64,000 bases of DNA from Streptomyces rishiriensis (lineage in GTDB: Bacteria > Actinomycetota > Actinomycetes > Streptomycetales > Streptomycetaceae). Positions 25,018-32,965 of the stretch are shown here, one piece after another. Position numbers and translations under genes: made by a program. The stretch spans positions 4,402,001 through 4,466,000 of the forward strand of contig NZ_JAUSWV010000002.1 in assembly GCF_030815485.1 (NCBI RefSeq). Reading direction: 5' to 3'. The notes under the pieces are model-generated. The model saw only the letters and a list, made by a program, of their open reading frames with translations. It was not told the DNA's origin and did not search any database. How positions within the stretch are numbered: position 1 is the stretch's first letter; every line of letters begins with the position of its first letter.

Positions 25018-25036
25018 GACAGGTTTGGTCCCTAGC
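25018..25036 (+). promoter_or_regulatory. Conserved promoter elements GACAGG-N7-CCTAGC
   Basis: GACAGG and CCTAGC, 7 bases apart and 11 bases before the ATG, recur with the same spacing before the paralogous dioxygenase gene at 37516. No Shine-Dalgarno is present at either gene, which suggests near-leaderless transcripts from related promoters. Confidence 0.45.
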
Positions 25037-25047
25037 GTCCCGGCTTC

Positions 25048-26034
25048 ATGACGGGAACTCAGAAACCACACAGCGAACAGGACTTATCGCGTCGGAAGGT
25101 CGTGGCCGTCGCCGCGGGCGGCATCGCGACGGTGGGCCTGGGCGGCACCGCCTTCGCTGCGGGCGCCGCCGGTGAGCGCGGCGGAACGACCCCGGCCGGC
25201 GCCGGCGTCGGTTCCGACGGGGAGGTCTGTTACCGCCTGACCTCGGAGACGGTCGAGGGCCCCTACTACATCGACGCCGACAAGATCCGCCGGGATGTCA
25301 CGGAGGACCGGGAGGGCATCCCGCTCCTCCTCGCCCTGAAGGTGATCGACTCGGAGACGTGCAGACCGATCCGGAACGCGGCCGTCGACATCTGGCACTG
25401 CGATGCGGCGGGGGTGTACTCGGGTTACGAGGGCCAGGGAAACGGCGGTGGCGGTGGCGGTCCCGCTCCGACCGGAGAGCCCCCGACCGGCGAACCTCCG
25501 ACGGGCGCGCCCACCGGGGCGCCCCCGGGCGGCGGCCACCAGGAGCCCACGGACGACAGCCGCTACCTGCGCGGCACCTGGCGTACGGACCGGCACGGTC
25601 AGGTGACCTTCCGGACGGTCTTCCCTGGCTGGTACCGGGGCCGCTGTGTCCACATCCACGTCAAGGTGCACGTGGACGGCGAGTGGACGGACGCCGGCTA
25701 TGAGGGCGGGCACACCTGCCACACCGGGCAGTTCTTCTTCGACGAGGAGTCGGTGCTCGCCTCGGCGGTGGTGGAGCCGTACGCGAGCAACGCCGCGGAG
25801 CGCACGACCCTCACCGAGGACACGATCTACGACCAGAGCGGTACGCAGGGCGGTCTGCTGAAGCTGCGCTACGACAAGCGGGACATCGCGAGGGGCGTTC
25901 ACGGGTCGATCACGGTCGGAGTGGACCCGGACGCGACGGAGGACGGCCAGGGTTCGCCGCCGCGGCCGAGCGCGTCCGCTTCGGCGTCCGATTCCGCCTC
26001 GGCGTCGGCTGCCTCTTCGGTCTCCGACAGCTGA
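25048..26034 (+). CDS. Tat-exported intradiol ring-cleavage dioxygenase (paralog 1)
   Basis: 328-aa Fe(III) catechol-type dioxygenase. The N-terminus has a twin-arginine motif (DLSRRKVVAVAAGG) and Ala-rich export segment. The catalytic domain shows TVEGPYYID (first Tyr ligand), WHCDAAGVYSGY, and the Tyr-His-His ligands in GWYRGRCVHIHVKVHVDG. A Pro/Gly/Thr-rich insert (repeated PTGEPP) splits the domain near residue 145, and a Ser/Ala-rich tail ends the protein. Extracytoplasmic location is unusual compared with protocatechuate 3,4-dioxygenases; the substrate may be a lignin-derived or other extracellular catechol. A close paralog is encoded at 37516-38553. Confidence 0.9.
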   Translation: MTGTQKPHSEQDLSRRKVVAVAAGGIATVGLGGTAFAAGAAGERGGTTPAGAGVGSDGEVCYRLTSETVEGPYYIDADKIRRDVTEDREGIPLLLALKVIDSETCRPIRNAAVDIWHCDAAGVYSGYEGQGNGGGGGGPAPTGEPPTGEPPTGAPTGAPPGGGHQEPTDDSRYLRGTWRTDRHGQVTFRTVFPGWYRGRCVHIHVKVHVDGEWTDAGYEGGHTCHTGQFFFDEESVLASAVVEPYASNAAERTTLTEDTIYDQSGTQGGLLKLRYDKRDIARGVHGSITVGVDPDATEDGQGSPPRPSASASASDSASASAASSVSDS

Positions 26035-26076
26035 CGGATCTCCGACGACGGATCTCCAGCCGACGGATCCCTCCGG

Positions 26077-26111
26077 GCCACGCCCCCCGACCTGTGTGTC
26101 GGGGGCGTGGC
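26077..26111 (+). terminator. Terminator after the first dioxygenase gene
   Basis: Stem GCCACGCCCCCCGA/TCGGGGGCGTGGC with one bulged C and an 8-base loop, about 40 bases after the stop codon. Confidence 0.8.
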
Positions 26112-26308
26112 TCTCCTCATGGGTTCACGACGCGGCCACGGCCGGCGTCGGCTCGAGGTGCGCGGCCTCCCGTCCCCTCCTCGAATCCTCACCGCAGGCG
26201 CACAGGAAGCCCGAGGGGGGAGCACAGCGCCGCGTCGTCTCATGGCGGTACGTCGGCACGGACCGGCGGGCAAGGTCGGGCAAGGTCGGGCGAAGGAGGA
26301 AGCCAGTC

Positions 26309-26878
26309 ATGGGATCCACGGGATTCATGATCACGCTGTCGGTGCTGCTGATCGTCGGCGCGGTGGCGGTGGTGGCGGCCCAGCGCCTCACGGGTCGCAC
26401 CGGGCGTCTGAACGGTCGCGCCGGCCGCCGCCCCGGCCGGTCCCATCGGTCCGGTCCACCGGGCCCCTCCCGACTGTCCGACCTGGACGCGGAGGTGGAG
26501 GCGAACCACTGGCTGATCCGGCTGGGTGGCGGTCTCGTACCGCCGGACGCGCGGGCGTGGGCGGGTGCGGACGAGGCGGCGGGCCGGGCGCTGACCGGCG
26601 CGGCGGAGTGCCATCGCGCGGCGCGGCGCCGGCTGACCGGGGCCCGTACGGCGGACGAGTACGAGGAGGTCACGCGGCTGGCGAGGGAAGGGCTGGAGCA
26701 TCTTCGGGTGGCGCGGGCGGCCCTGGGACAACCGGCCGCGGGTGCGGGTGCGGGTGCGGGTGCGGGTGCGGGTGCGGGGGCGTCGGGCCGGCCGGCCTCG
26801 GTCGGGGGCGTGTCCGCCCTCCCCCTTGCCGCCCGCGTGCCGGCGGTGGGCGTGGCCTGCGTGGTCACCTCTCGGTAG
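26309..26878 (+). CDS. Small membrane-anchored protein with Gly-Ala repeat, function unknown
   Basis: 189-aa protein with an N-terminal membrane helix (GFMITLSVLLIVGAVAVVAA), a basic linker, a helical cytoplasmic domain (LDAEVEANHWLIRLGGGLVP, then AAGRALTGAAECHRAARRRL, probably coiled coil), a GAGAGAGAGAGA tract and a low-complexity tail. The ATG has a good AAGGAGG site. The Gly-Ala tract comes from about seven tandem GCGGGT hexamers, so its length probably varies between strains. No family recognised. Coding bias is normal only up to the repeat; the frame after it may be altered. Confidence 0.65.
   Translation: MGSTGFMITLSVLLIVGAVAVVAAQRLTGRTGRLNGRAGRRPGRSHRSGPPGPSRLSDLDAEVEANHWLIRLGGGLVPPDARAWAGADEAAGRALTGAAECHRAARRRLTGARTADEYEEVTRLAREGLEHLRVARAALGQPAAGAGAGAGAGAGAGASGRPASVGGVSALPLAARVPAVGVACVVTSR
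26741..26778. repeat. Tandem hexamer GCGGGT
   Basis: About six consecutive GCGGGT units within the small membrane-protein gene, encoding alternating Gly and Ala. Slippage in whole hexamers keeps the frame. Confidence 0.8.
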
Positions 26879-26966
26879 GGCCGGGGCCCGCTGGGACGGT
26901 GCCGCTGTCGGGTCACCGCCTGCTTCGGCTTGGGGCGCGTCGGCGTATCGGCGTCGTTGTCCTACC

Positions 26967-27621
26967 TCAGACACCAGCCGCGAAGTAGCGGGGTAACCAC
27001 GTGCTCGCCGCCGTGGCGGCCCGTTCGTCGTGTTCACGCAGCATCCGCATGACGGTGGCGGGCGAGGGGTGCCGGCCCCGCTTCGCGCCCCTGGCGATGA
27101 CGAGCCGCCTGGCGTGTCGCGCAGGCTCATCTCCTGGTCGCGTAGGTGCAGGGCCATGGACGGCATGGGTTCGTCCGCGACGCCGGCGCCGCCGATGGTC
27201 TTGCCGCGCTTACGCGCGGACTCGTGACCTTCCAGGGTGCGGTCCCGGATGTACTCGCGCTCCATACCGGACATGGCCGCGAGCACGGTGAACACGATGC
27301 CGGACGGGTCGTGCGAGCCCTTCAGTTCCCCGGTGAGGAACTCCAGCCCGACGTCGCTCGCCTTCAGCTCCTCGGCGAGCATGGCGAGTTCGATACCGCG
27401 GCCGAGTCGCTTGTGTTCGTGGACGACGAGGGTGACAGCGACGCCGGAGGAGCGGACCTCACCAGCAAGCTTTACGGCGGCCTCCAGCTCGGGGCGCTTG
27501 GTCGCACGGGTGGAATTCTTCTCCGAGAAGACCCGGGTGCCCCCGGCCTCGGCGAGGGAGTCGAGCTGTGCGTGGAGGGATTGCCGGGCGGTCGAGGCGC
27601 GGCGTATCCGAGGCGGACGTG
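26967..27621 (-). pseudogene. Serine recombinase/resolvase pseudogene with two frameshifts
   Basis: The minus strand encodes a typical small serine recombinase: RLGYA, then ARQSLHAQLDSLAEAGGTRVF, VVHEHKRLGRGIELAMLAEEL, FTVLAAMSGMEREYIRDRT and KRGKTIGGAGV. The frame breaks twice. Around 27596-27602 one base is missing, exactly where the YARVST motif with the catalytic Ser should be. Around 27105 a second missing base moves the C-terminal helix-turn-helix (IARGAKRG-like, then HPSPATVMRMLREHDE) into another frame, ending at TGA 26967. Both are single-base losses, so decay is recent or one could be a sequencing error. It is probably a remnant of a Tn3-family or other mobile element. Confidence 0.8.
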
Positions 27622-27649
27622 CCCGACCGGTTCGGCGCCGGCGCTGAAA

Positions 27650-27687
27650 CAGAGGCTGCCCGATGGGATAGATGGGCAGCCCCTCTG
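27650..27687 (-). terminator. Terminator of the oxidoreductase operon
   Basis: On the minus strand CAGAGG and CTGCCC (separated by a GG bulge) pair with GGGCAG and CCTCTG around a 12-base loop, 28 bases after the stop of the VOC gene. Confidence 0.7.
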
Positions 27688-27714
27688 AAATCCTTCCACC
27701 GTCCAGAGAGGATG

Positions 27715-28146
27715 TCAGGCGGCGAACACTTGGGAGTCGTCGGCGAACGCCTTGAACTCCAGGGCGTTGCCGGCAGGGTCGAGCAGGAACATCGTCCACT
27801 GCTCGCCGGCCTCCCCCGCGAAGCGCACGTAGGGCTCGATGACGAAGTCGGTGTCCGCGGCGCGCAGCCGGTCGGCGAGCCGGTGGAAGGCGTCGACGGT
27901 CAGGATCAGCCCGAAGTGCGGTACCGGGACGTCGTGGCCGTCAACCGGGTTGTGTATCCGTTCGGCGCGGGCCGGGGCGAGGTGGGTGACGAACTGGTGG
28001 CCGTGCAGGTTCCAGTCCACCCAGGTGTCGGCGCTGCGGCCCTGCTCCAGGCCGAGGATCCCGCCGTAGAAGCGGCGGGCGGCGTCCAGGTCGTCGACCG
28101 GGACGGCGAGGTGGAAGCGGGGAATGGGGGAGGCAAGACCGAACAT
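27715..28146 (-). CDS. VOC-family (glyoxalase/dioxygenase-fold) protein
   Basis: 143-aa two-module vicinal-oxygen-chelate protein. The first beta-alpha-beta module begins FHLAVPVDDLDAARRFYGGILGLEQG and contains the metal His; GHQFVTHLAP and VPHFGLILTVDAFH supply further candidate ligands; the EQWTMFLLDPAGNALEFKAF end holds the Glu. It may be a glyoxalase-like lyase, an isomerase or a resistance protein. It is the last gene of the minus-strand operon that begins near 31.7 kb. GGAAGG lies about 11 bases before the ATG. Confidence 0.88.
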   Translation of the reverse strand: MFGLASPIPRFHLAVPVDDLDAARRFYGGILGLEQGRSADTWVDWNLHGHQFVTHLAPARAERIHNPVDGHDVPVPHFGLILTVDAFHRLADRLRAADTDFVIEPYVRFAGEAGEQWTMFLLDPAGNALEFKAFADDSQVFAA

Positions 28147-28185
28147 GGGTGGGGTTCCTTCCGTGCGGCGTGGAGTGCCTGGCGC

Positions 28186-28929
28186 TTACCAGTTCTGACG
28201 GGTGGGGGAAATGATCAGGTCGTTGACGGTGACGTCGGCGGGCTGGTCGAGGGCGTAGACGACGGCTTCGGCAATGGCCTCGGGGCTGATGGCGATGGTG
28301 TTGAGCTCCTGGGCGGCCTTGCGTCCGGCGGGGTCGGTGACCTTGTCGGCCCAGCCGGTGTCGATGACGCCTGGGCTGATCGTGGACGCCTTGATGCCCT
28401 CGCGGACGCCGAGTTCCCTGCGCATGGACTCGGTCATGGCCTGCACGAAGAACTTCGTCGCGCTGTAGACACCGGCGCCATCGCCGACCTGGTGTCCGGC
28501 TACCGAGTCCATGTTGAGGATGTGGCCGGACTTCTGGCGGAGCATCACGGGCAGGACGGCGTGGACGCCGTTGAGGTAGCCGCGGATGTTCACGTCGAGC
28601 ATCCGGTTCCAGTCGTCGAGCGCTCGGTCCTTCCAGTACGAGAAGAGCATCAGTCCGGCGTTGTTGATGAGTACGTCGATCCGCCCGTACGTGTCGACGG
28701 CGAAGTCGGCCAGCGCCTGCATGTCCGCGGCGTCGGTGACGTCGGTGAGCCGGGCCGTGGCAGTGCCGCCGGCCTTCTCGATGTCGGCGACCAGATGGTC
28801 GAGGTCTTCCTGGCCGCGGGCGGCGGCGACCATCGTGGCGCCGCGGGCGGCGAGGGCCTTGGCGCTGACGGCGCCGATGCCGGAGGAGGCGCCGGTGATG
28901 ACGACGACCTTGTCCTGTAGGTGGTTCAT
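28186..28929 (-). CDS. Short-chain dehydrogenase/reductase
   Basis: 247-aa classical SDR. The cofactor motif TGASSGIG follows KVVVITGA. The LINNAGLMLFS motif marks the NNAG element, Ser is in MDSVAGHQ and YSATKFFVQ is the catalytic YxxxK. An Ala/Arg at the end of the second strand (ARGATMVAAARGQEDL) suggests NADP(H). The C-terminal ISPTRQNW is typical of the YdfG-like group. GGGGAG is six bases before the ATG. Part of the oxidoreductase operon. Confidence 0.92.
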   Translation of the reverse strand: MNHLQDKVVVITGASSGIGAVSAKALAARGATMVAAARGQEDLDHLVADIEKAGGTATARLTDVTDAADMQALADFAVDTYGRIDVLINNAGLMLFSYWKDRALDDWNRMLDVNIRGYLNGVHAVLPVMLRQKSGHILNMDSVAGHQVGDGAGVYSATKFFVQAMTESMRRELGVREGIKASTISPGVIDTGWADKVTDPAGRKAAQELNTIAISPEAIAEAVVYALDQPADVTVNDLIISPTRQNW

Positions 28930-29013
28930 AGGGATCTCCCCGTGCGGTGGTGCAGCACGCTTCCCCTGGTGAGGGCGGCGCCGCGGAGGCTGTGGCGGTA
29001 CGGGGTGGGGAGG

Positions 29014-30123
29014 TCAGTGCTTGGGGCGCTTGACCACGTAGGCGTACTGGTCCGGCCAGTTCGGCTCGGCGCCGAGCGTGAGCGCGGCGTGCTGGGCCCA
29101 GTAGGGGTTGCGGAGCAGTTCGCGGCCGAGGAAGACCGCGTCGGCCTGCCCGCTGGTGAGGATCTCCTGCGCCTGCTTCGGCTCGGTGATGATGCCGACG
29201 GCGGCGGTGGGGATGCCGGTGGACTGTCGGGCCTGGGTGGCGAAGGGGACCTGGTAGTTGGGTCCGGCGACGATCCTGGCGTCGCGGACCATGCCCCCGG
29301 TGGACACGTCCAGCAGGTCGACGCCGCGGGCCTGGAGTTCCTTGGTCAGACGCACGGTGTCGTCCCCGGTCCAGCCCTCGCGGGTGTCCTCGGGGTTCTC
29401 GGTCAGCCAGTCGGTGGCCGAGGCGCGGAAGAACACCGGCAGGTCCTCGGGCCATACGGCGCGGACGGCGTCGACCACCTCCAGGGCGAAGCGGATGCGG
29501 TTCCCGAAGCTGCCGCCGTAGGTGTCGGTGCGGTGGTTGGCGGCCGGGGAGAGGAAGGAGTTGATCAGGTAGCCGTGGGCGCCGTGCACCTCGGCCACCT
29601 GGAATCCGGCGGCCAGCGCGCGCCGCGCGGAGTCCGCGAAGTCGCGTACGAGCTGCTGGATCTCCTCCACGGTCAGCTCGTGCGGGACGGCGAGTCCGTC
29701 GTAGGCGATCGCGCTGGGGGCGACGGGCCGCCAGCCGCCCTCGGACTCGCTCAGGTAGCGGTCGGACAGCCAGGGCTTGTCCACCGACGCCTTGCGGCCG
29801 GCGTGCGCGAGCTGGATGGCCGGGACGGCGCCGTGGGCCCTGATGGCCGCGGTGATGCGGGTGAACGACTCCTGCTGGCGGTCGTTCCACAGGCCAAGGT
29901 CCCAGGGGCTGATGCGCCCGTCGGGCCGCACGCCGGTGGCCTCGGCCATGACCAGGCCCGCACCGCCGGCGGCGCGCGAGGCCAGGTGGGTGAGGTGGAA
30001 GTCGGTCGGCGCACCGGTGTCCGGGCCCTCGGGGGCGGCGGAGTACATACACATCGGGGACATCCAGACCCGGTTGGGTATCGACAGGGATCGCAGGGTG
30101 AGGGGGGTGAACAGGGAACTCAC
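29014..30123 (-). CDS. NADH:flavin oxidoreductase of the old yellow enzyme family (YqjM-like)
   Basis: 369-aa FMN ene-reductase reducing activated C=C bonds with NAD(P)H. The barrel starts SLFTPLTLRSLSIPNRVWMSPMCMYSA; the Cys in MSPMCMYS is the redox-tuning Cys of YqjM-type enzymes. HLTHLASRAAGGAGLVM, the FQVAEVHGAHGYLINSFLSP segment with HGAHGY, the NRIRFALEVVDAVR region and the late FMN phosphate-binding FLGRELLRNPYW motif are all present. GTG 30123 is the predicted start. It lies between SRPBCC and SDR genes and probably acts on an enone or nitro-type substrate with them. Confidence 0.93.
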   Translation of the reverse strand: MSSLFTPLTLRSLSIPNRVWMSPMCMYSAAPEGPDTGAPTDFHLTHLASRAAGGAGLVMAEATGVRPDGRISPWDLGLWNDRQQESFTRITAAIRAHGAVPAIQLAHAGRKASVDKPWLSDRYLSESEGGWRPVAPSAIAYDGLAVPHELTVEEIQQLVRDFADSARRALAAGFQVAEVHGAHGYLINSFLSPAANHRTDTYGGSFGNRIRFALEVVDAVRAVWPEDLPVFFRASATDWLTENPEDTREGWTGDDTVRLTKELQARGVDLLDVSTGGMVRDARIVAGPNYQVPFATQARQSTGIPTAAVGIITEPKQAQEILTSGQADAVFLGRELLRNPYWAQHAALTLGAEPNWPDQYAYVVKRPKH

Positions 30124-30180
30124 GCGGGGGCGCTTCTTTCGTGATCGGTGTCGTCGGACCGGGGCGGCTGCCGTCCGGTG

Positions 30181-30615
30181 TCAGGCGAGGAGCATGTGGA
30201 GGCCTGCGAGGGCGGGGGCGTAGGCCGCTTCGAGGACCGTGGCGGCTTCCTGGGCGGTGGTGCCCTGGGCCGGGTCGAAGGTGGCGCGCCAGCTGAGGAA
30301 GGCGCCGCCGGTGTCGGCGACGGGCTGGACGTGCAGCGTCGAGCGGTAGCCGCGGACCGGCAGCGGTGCCTCGACGATCTCGTAACTCAGCTTCCGGTCG
30401 ACCTCGTCCAGGCCCACGAGCCGTTCCCGGTAGATGCTGCCGTCCACCCCGGTGAGAAGGCGGACCGCACCAGGGGTAAGCCCGTTGCCGCCCCCGGTGA
30501 TCTCGCTCGCCCGGATGGCCGGGTGCCAGTCGGGCAGACCGTTGAACTGCCGGACGACCGCCCATGTCTGGTCTGCGGAGCTGGTGAAGACGGAGCTCCA
30601 GTACGCCTGCGCCAT
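30181..30615 (-). CDS. SRPBCC-family (START/Bet v1-like) protein
   Basis: 144-aa helix-grip protein of the polyketide-cyclase/SRPBCC group (AYWSSVFTSSADQTWAVVRQ, then WHPAIRASEI and RLVGLDEVDRKLSYEIVEAP). It has a large hydrophobic pocket for a lipid or aromatic ligand; no catalytic residue can be named. The PR-10-like sequence matches MxaD/PYR-like bacterial members. Its ATG overlaps the stop of the RidA gene by one base (TGATG), so they are co-translated. Confidence 0.85.
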   Translation of the reverse strand: MAQAYWSSVFTSSADQTWAVVRQFNGLPDWHPAIRASEITGGGNGLTPGAVRLLTGVDGSIYRERLVGLDEVDRKLSYEIVEAPLPVRGYRSTLHVQPVADTGGAFLSWRATFDPAQGTTAQEAATVLEAAYAPALAGLHMLLA

Positions 30616-31016
30616 CAGGCGGGCAGACGGGTGTCGAGGACGAAGTTGGTCTCGATGAGCTGACCGGGGAAGAACAGCGAGGCCACGCCGATGGTGCTGC
30701 TGGTGGGGCGGTGGTCGCCGAAGTAGGCCAGGTTGGCGGCCGCCATCGCGTTGTTGTACTTCGGCAGGTCCACGATGTACTGGGTCTCGGAGACGACCTG
30801 GTTGCGGGTGGCGCCGTAGTGGGCGAGGACCTTCTCGAGGTTGGCGAAGACCTGCGCGGTCTGGGCCTCGAAGTCGTCCGCGTAGAGGAAGTTGCCCTCG
30901 TCGTCGTGGGAGAGCTGGCCCGAGACATAGACCGTGTGCTCGACCTTGATGGCCTGGGCGAAGCCGAACTCGCGCTCGCCCGAGACGCCGTGGCTGTAGG
31001 AATCGATGGCAGTCAT
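30615..31016 (-). CDS. RidA-family protein
   Basis: 133-aa YjgF/YER057c/UK114 protein. It includes FGFAQAIKVEHTVYVSGQLSHD, a QTAQVFANLEKVLAHYGATR helix and a C-terminal segment ending LIETNFVLDTRLPA. RidA enzymes deaminate reactive enamine/imine intermediates. The canonical catalytic Arg near the end (usually VEIEAIA preceded by R) is not obvious, so this may be one of the diverged Rid subgroups tied to a specific pathway. It is the second gene of the operon, after the NAD(P)-binding protein. Confidence 0.87.
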   Translation of the reverse strand: MTAIDSYSHGVSGEREFGFAQAIKVEHTVYVSGQLSHDDEGNFLYADDFEAQTAQVFANLEKVLAHYGATRNQVVSETQYIVDLPKYNNAMAAANLAYFGDHRPTSSTIGVASLFFPGQLIETNFVLDTRLPA

Positions 31017-31068
31017 GGTGGTTGTCCTTCTCTGGTGTGGGATGCGGGGGTGGGTGGGGGCGCCGGGC

Positions 31069-31719
31069 TCAGGAAGCCAGGCGGGCGACCGCGTCCGCGA
31101 CGGGGGTGTCGCCGGAGGTCAGCTCGACGACGACGCGGCTGAGGGCGGGCTCGTGCAGAGCCCCGTCGATGAACGCGGCGACATCGTCGCGGTGCACGTC
31201 GCCGTACTCGACGGCAGGCCTGGCGGTGACCCGGCCGCTGCCGGGGGTGTCCAGCAGGGTTCCGGGACGGACGATCAGCCAGTCGAGGTCGGTGCGCGCC
31301 AGATACACGTCGGCGCTCTTCTTGACCTTGATGTAGTGCTCGAAGTCCTCACCGGCCTCGCCGCCGCGCAGCGCATCGGGGAAGACCGAGACCAGGACGA
31401 ACCGTGTCACCCCGGCGGCGGCAGCCGCGTCGGCTGCCTTCTCCAGGCCTTTGCCGTCGATGAGGGTGGTCTTGTCCATGCCGGTTCCGTGGGCGCCGGC
31501 CGAGAACACCACCGCGTCGTGCCCGGCCAGCTTGCCCGCGAGCTCTTCCACGGAGTCGGCGATCAGGTCGCCGGTCACCGGCGTCGCACCGGTCGCGCGG
31601 ATCGTGTCGGCCTGGGCCGGGCTGCGGTGCATGCCGGTCACCTCGTCACCGCGCTCGGACAGCAGGCCGGCGAGCCTCCTGCCGACACCTCCGGCGGCAC
31701 CGATCTGGAACACCTTCAT
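31069..31719 (-). CDS. NAD(P)-binding atypical SDR (NmrA/YwnB-like)
   Basis: 216-aa Rossmann protein beginning MKVFQIGAAGGVGRRLAGLL, with the GxxGxxG nucleotide motif. ALRGGEAGEDFEHYIKVKKSAD and ARTDLDWLIVRPGTLLD match the atypical NAD(P)H-binding SDR family (NmrA-like/YwnB). ATG 31719 is preferred; the 12-codon upstream extension overlaps the operator region and lacks family character. It is the first gene of the six-gene operon and is divergent from the GntR regulator across two operator palindromes. Confidence 0.88.
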   Translation of the reverse strand: MKVFQIGAAGGVGRRLAGLLSERGDEVTGMHRSPAQADTIRATGATPVTGDLIADSVEELAGKLAGHDAVVFSAGAHGTGMDKTTLIDGKGLEKAADAAAAAGVTRFVLVSVFPDALRGGEAGEDFEHYIKVKKSADVYLARTDLDWLIVRPGTLLDTPGSGRVTARPAVEYGDVHRDDVAAFIDGALHEPALSRVVVELTSGDTPVADAVARLAS

Positions 31720-31766
31720 GGAAATCGTCTCTTTCCTGGCCGGACGACCGGCCACCCGCTTGTCCT

Positions 31767-31803
31767 AATGTTGACATTACGACAACAGGGGAATGTTAAC
31801 ATT
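31767..31803. promoter_or_regulatory. Two operator palindromes between the operon and its GntR regulator
   Basis: AATGTTGACATT (31767-31778, one mismatch) and AATGTTAACATT (31792-31803, perfect), 25 bp apart, each followed by RCGACA. They overlap a plus-strand TTGACA and a TAACAT hexamer, the latter ending five bases before the regulator ATG, so the regulator mRNA is probably leaderless and autoregulated. The AT-rich dyads stand out in this GC-rich genome. Confidence 0.75.
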
Positions 31804-31808
31804 GCGAC

Positions 31809-32486
31809 ATGGAGCAGATGCAAGTCACAGACGCGGTGGCCCCCGCCCGCCGTCGCGGACTGGCCGACGAAGTCGCCGACCGGATCCGGGAGGCGATCTT
31901 CAGCGGCGCGTACGCCCCCGGGGCACCGCTGCGCGAGGTCGAACTCTCCGGCGTCCTGCAGGTCAGCAGAGGTCCGGTGCGTGAGGCTCTGCGCGTACTG
32001 GAGCGCGAGGGACTCGTGCACTGCGCCTGGCACCGCGGCACCGTCGTCACCACGCTGTCCGCCGAGGATGTCGCCGAGCTCGACAGTCTGCGCGGCGCGC
32101 TCGAGGACCTCGCCGTCCAGCAGGTCATCACCCACGCGTCCGAGGAGGACCTCGCCGCCATCGAGAAGGCAGCCGGCCTGATGGAGCACACGACGGACCC
32201 GCACGCCATGGTCCGCCTGGACATCGCCTTCCACGACACCGTCTTCGCCGCCACCGGCCACCAGCGCCTCGCCGCGGCCTGGGAGTCCATCCGCTGCCAG
32301 GTCCACCTGTTCCTGCTGACCCGCATCGGCCTCAGCACCGAGGGCTACCTCGGCTGCATCCCCCAGGAGCACCACGCACTGGCCGCCGCCCTGCGCGCCC
32401 GCGACCGCCAGGCCGCCCTCCCCCTCTTCGCCGCCCACCGCCGCCACGCGGTGGACGTCGTCGCAGGTACGCCGAACCCAGCCTGA
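31809..32486 (+). CDS. GntR/FadR-family regulator of the oxidoreductase operon
   Basis: 225-aa regulator. The winged helix (LADEVADRIREAIFSGAYAP, then LSGVLQVSRGPVREALRVLE) is followed by an FCD domain with the metal-binding Asp and His residues (MVRLDIAFHDTVFAATGHQR and EHHALAAALRARD). The pair of AATGTTNACATT dyads directly before it are likely its binding sites. It is divergent from the six-gene operon and probably represses it until an acidic or keto substrate binds. Its 3' end abuts a Tn3-transposase fragment, so the extreme C-terminus could be altered by an insertion or deletion. Confidence 0.9.
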   Translation: MEQMQVTDAVAPARRRGLADEVADRIREAIFSGAYAPGAPLREVELSGVLQVSRGPVREALRVLEREGLVHCAWHRGTVVTTLSAEDVAELDSLRGALEDLAVQQVITHASEEDLAAIEKAAGLMEHTTDPHAMVRLDIAFHDTVFAATGHQRLAAAWESIRCQVHLFLLTRIGLSTEGYLGCIPQEHHALAAALRARDRQAALPLFAAHRRHAVDVVAGTPNPA

Positions 32487-32489
32487 GGA

Positions 32490-32775
32490 CCGGTCCGTCG
32501 CTCTGGGCGCCGACCAGCGTGTACTTCGCGAAGTCGGTGGCCGGGACCTTCACCGGATCGACGACGTACCCCACCACGGCTGACGGGACCTCTTCCAGCA
32601 CATCGGGGAACCGGACGTCCAGGTCGAAGAACTTCAGCAACAGGCTGAAGCCGAGCCGGGTCGTCCCGCTCTTGTTCGCCACCAGGTCCCCGTCGCCGTC
32701 TACCAGCGTCCAGTTCGCCAACAACTCCTCTGGCGACCACTCCTGCCGCACATCCGCCCCTTTGGCCTCGATCAC
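32490..32775 (-). pseudogene. Tn3-family transposase fragment (N-terminal part only)
   Basis: The minus strand encodes about 95 residues typical of the N-terminus of Tn3-like transposases with DUF4158: EWSPEELLANWTLVDGDGDL, then LLLKFFDLDVRFPDVLEEVP and VPATDFAKYTL. After that the similarity stops and the frame reads antisense through the end of the GntR gene. The other 850 or so residues with the DDE domain are absent. It is a dead remnant that marks one edge of the accessory segment. Confidence 0.75.
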
Positions 32776-32885
32776 CCGATCAGGCCAACGCCGGCGCCAA
32801 GGACCGGGAACGGCGCGCGTTCGGCCACCCGAGAGCTACTTTGCGGCTGGTGCCTTAGCTAGGGCGCCGGGGCCGTATCCGCGGA

Positions 32886-32962
32886 AAACGGCAGTCATCG
32901 CCACGGCAGTCATCGCAAGGGCAGCCGTCGCAACAGGCAGCCATCAGAACGGCAGCCTCACA
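32886..32962. repeat. Five degenerate 15-16-bp tandem repeats
   Basis: Units of the form ACGGCAGTCATCGCC recur five times in a row with increasing divergence (GGCAGTCATCG, GGCAGTCATCG, GGCAGCCGTCG, GGCAGCCATCA, GGCAGCCTCAC). They sit between the transposase fragment and the MarR-like gene. Function unknown. Confidence 0.7.
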
Positions 32963-32965
32963 AAT

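Noticed and set aside
26240..27799. Single 519-codon recombinase ORF
   Set aside because: Only its middle resembles a serine recombinase; both ends are out of frame relative to the family, so it is a frameshifted pseudogene read through.
27941..30928. 995-codon minus-strand ORF
   Set aside because: Shadow frame across four real genes on the same strand (RidA, SRPBCC, ene-reductase, SDR), with Arg/Pro/His-rich composition.
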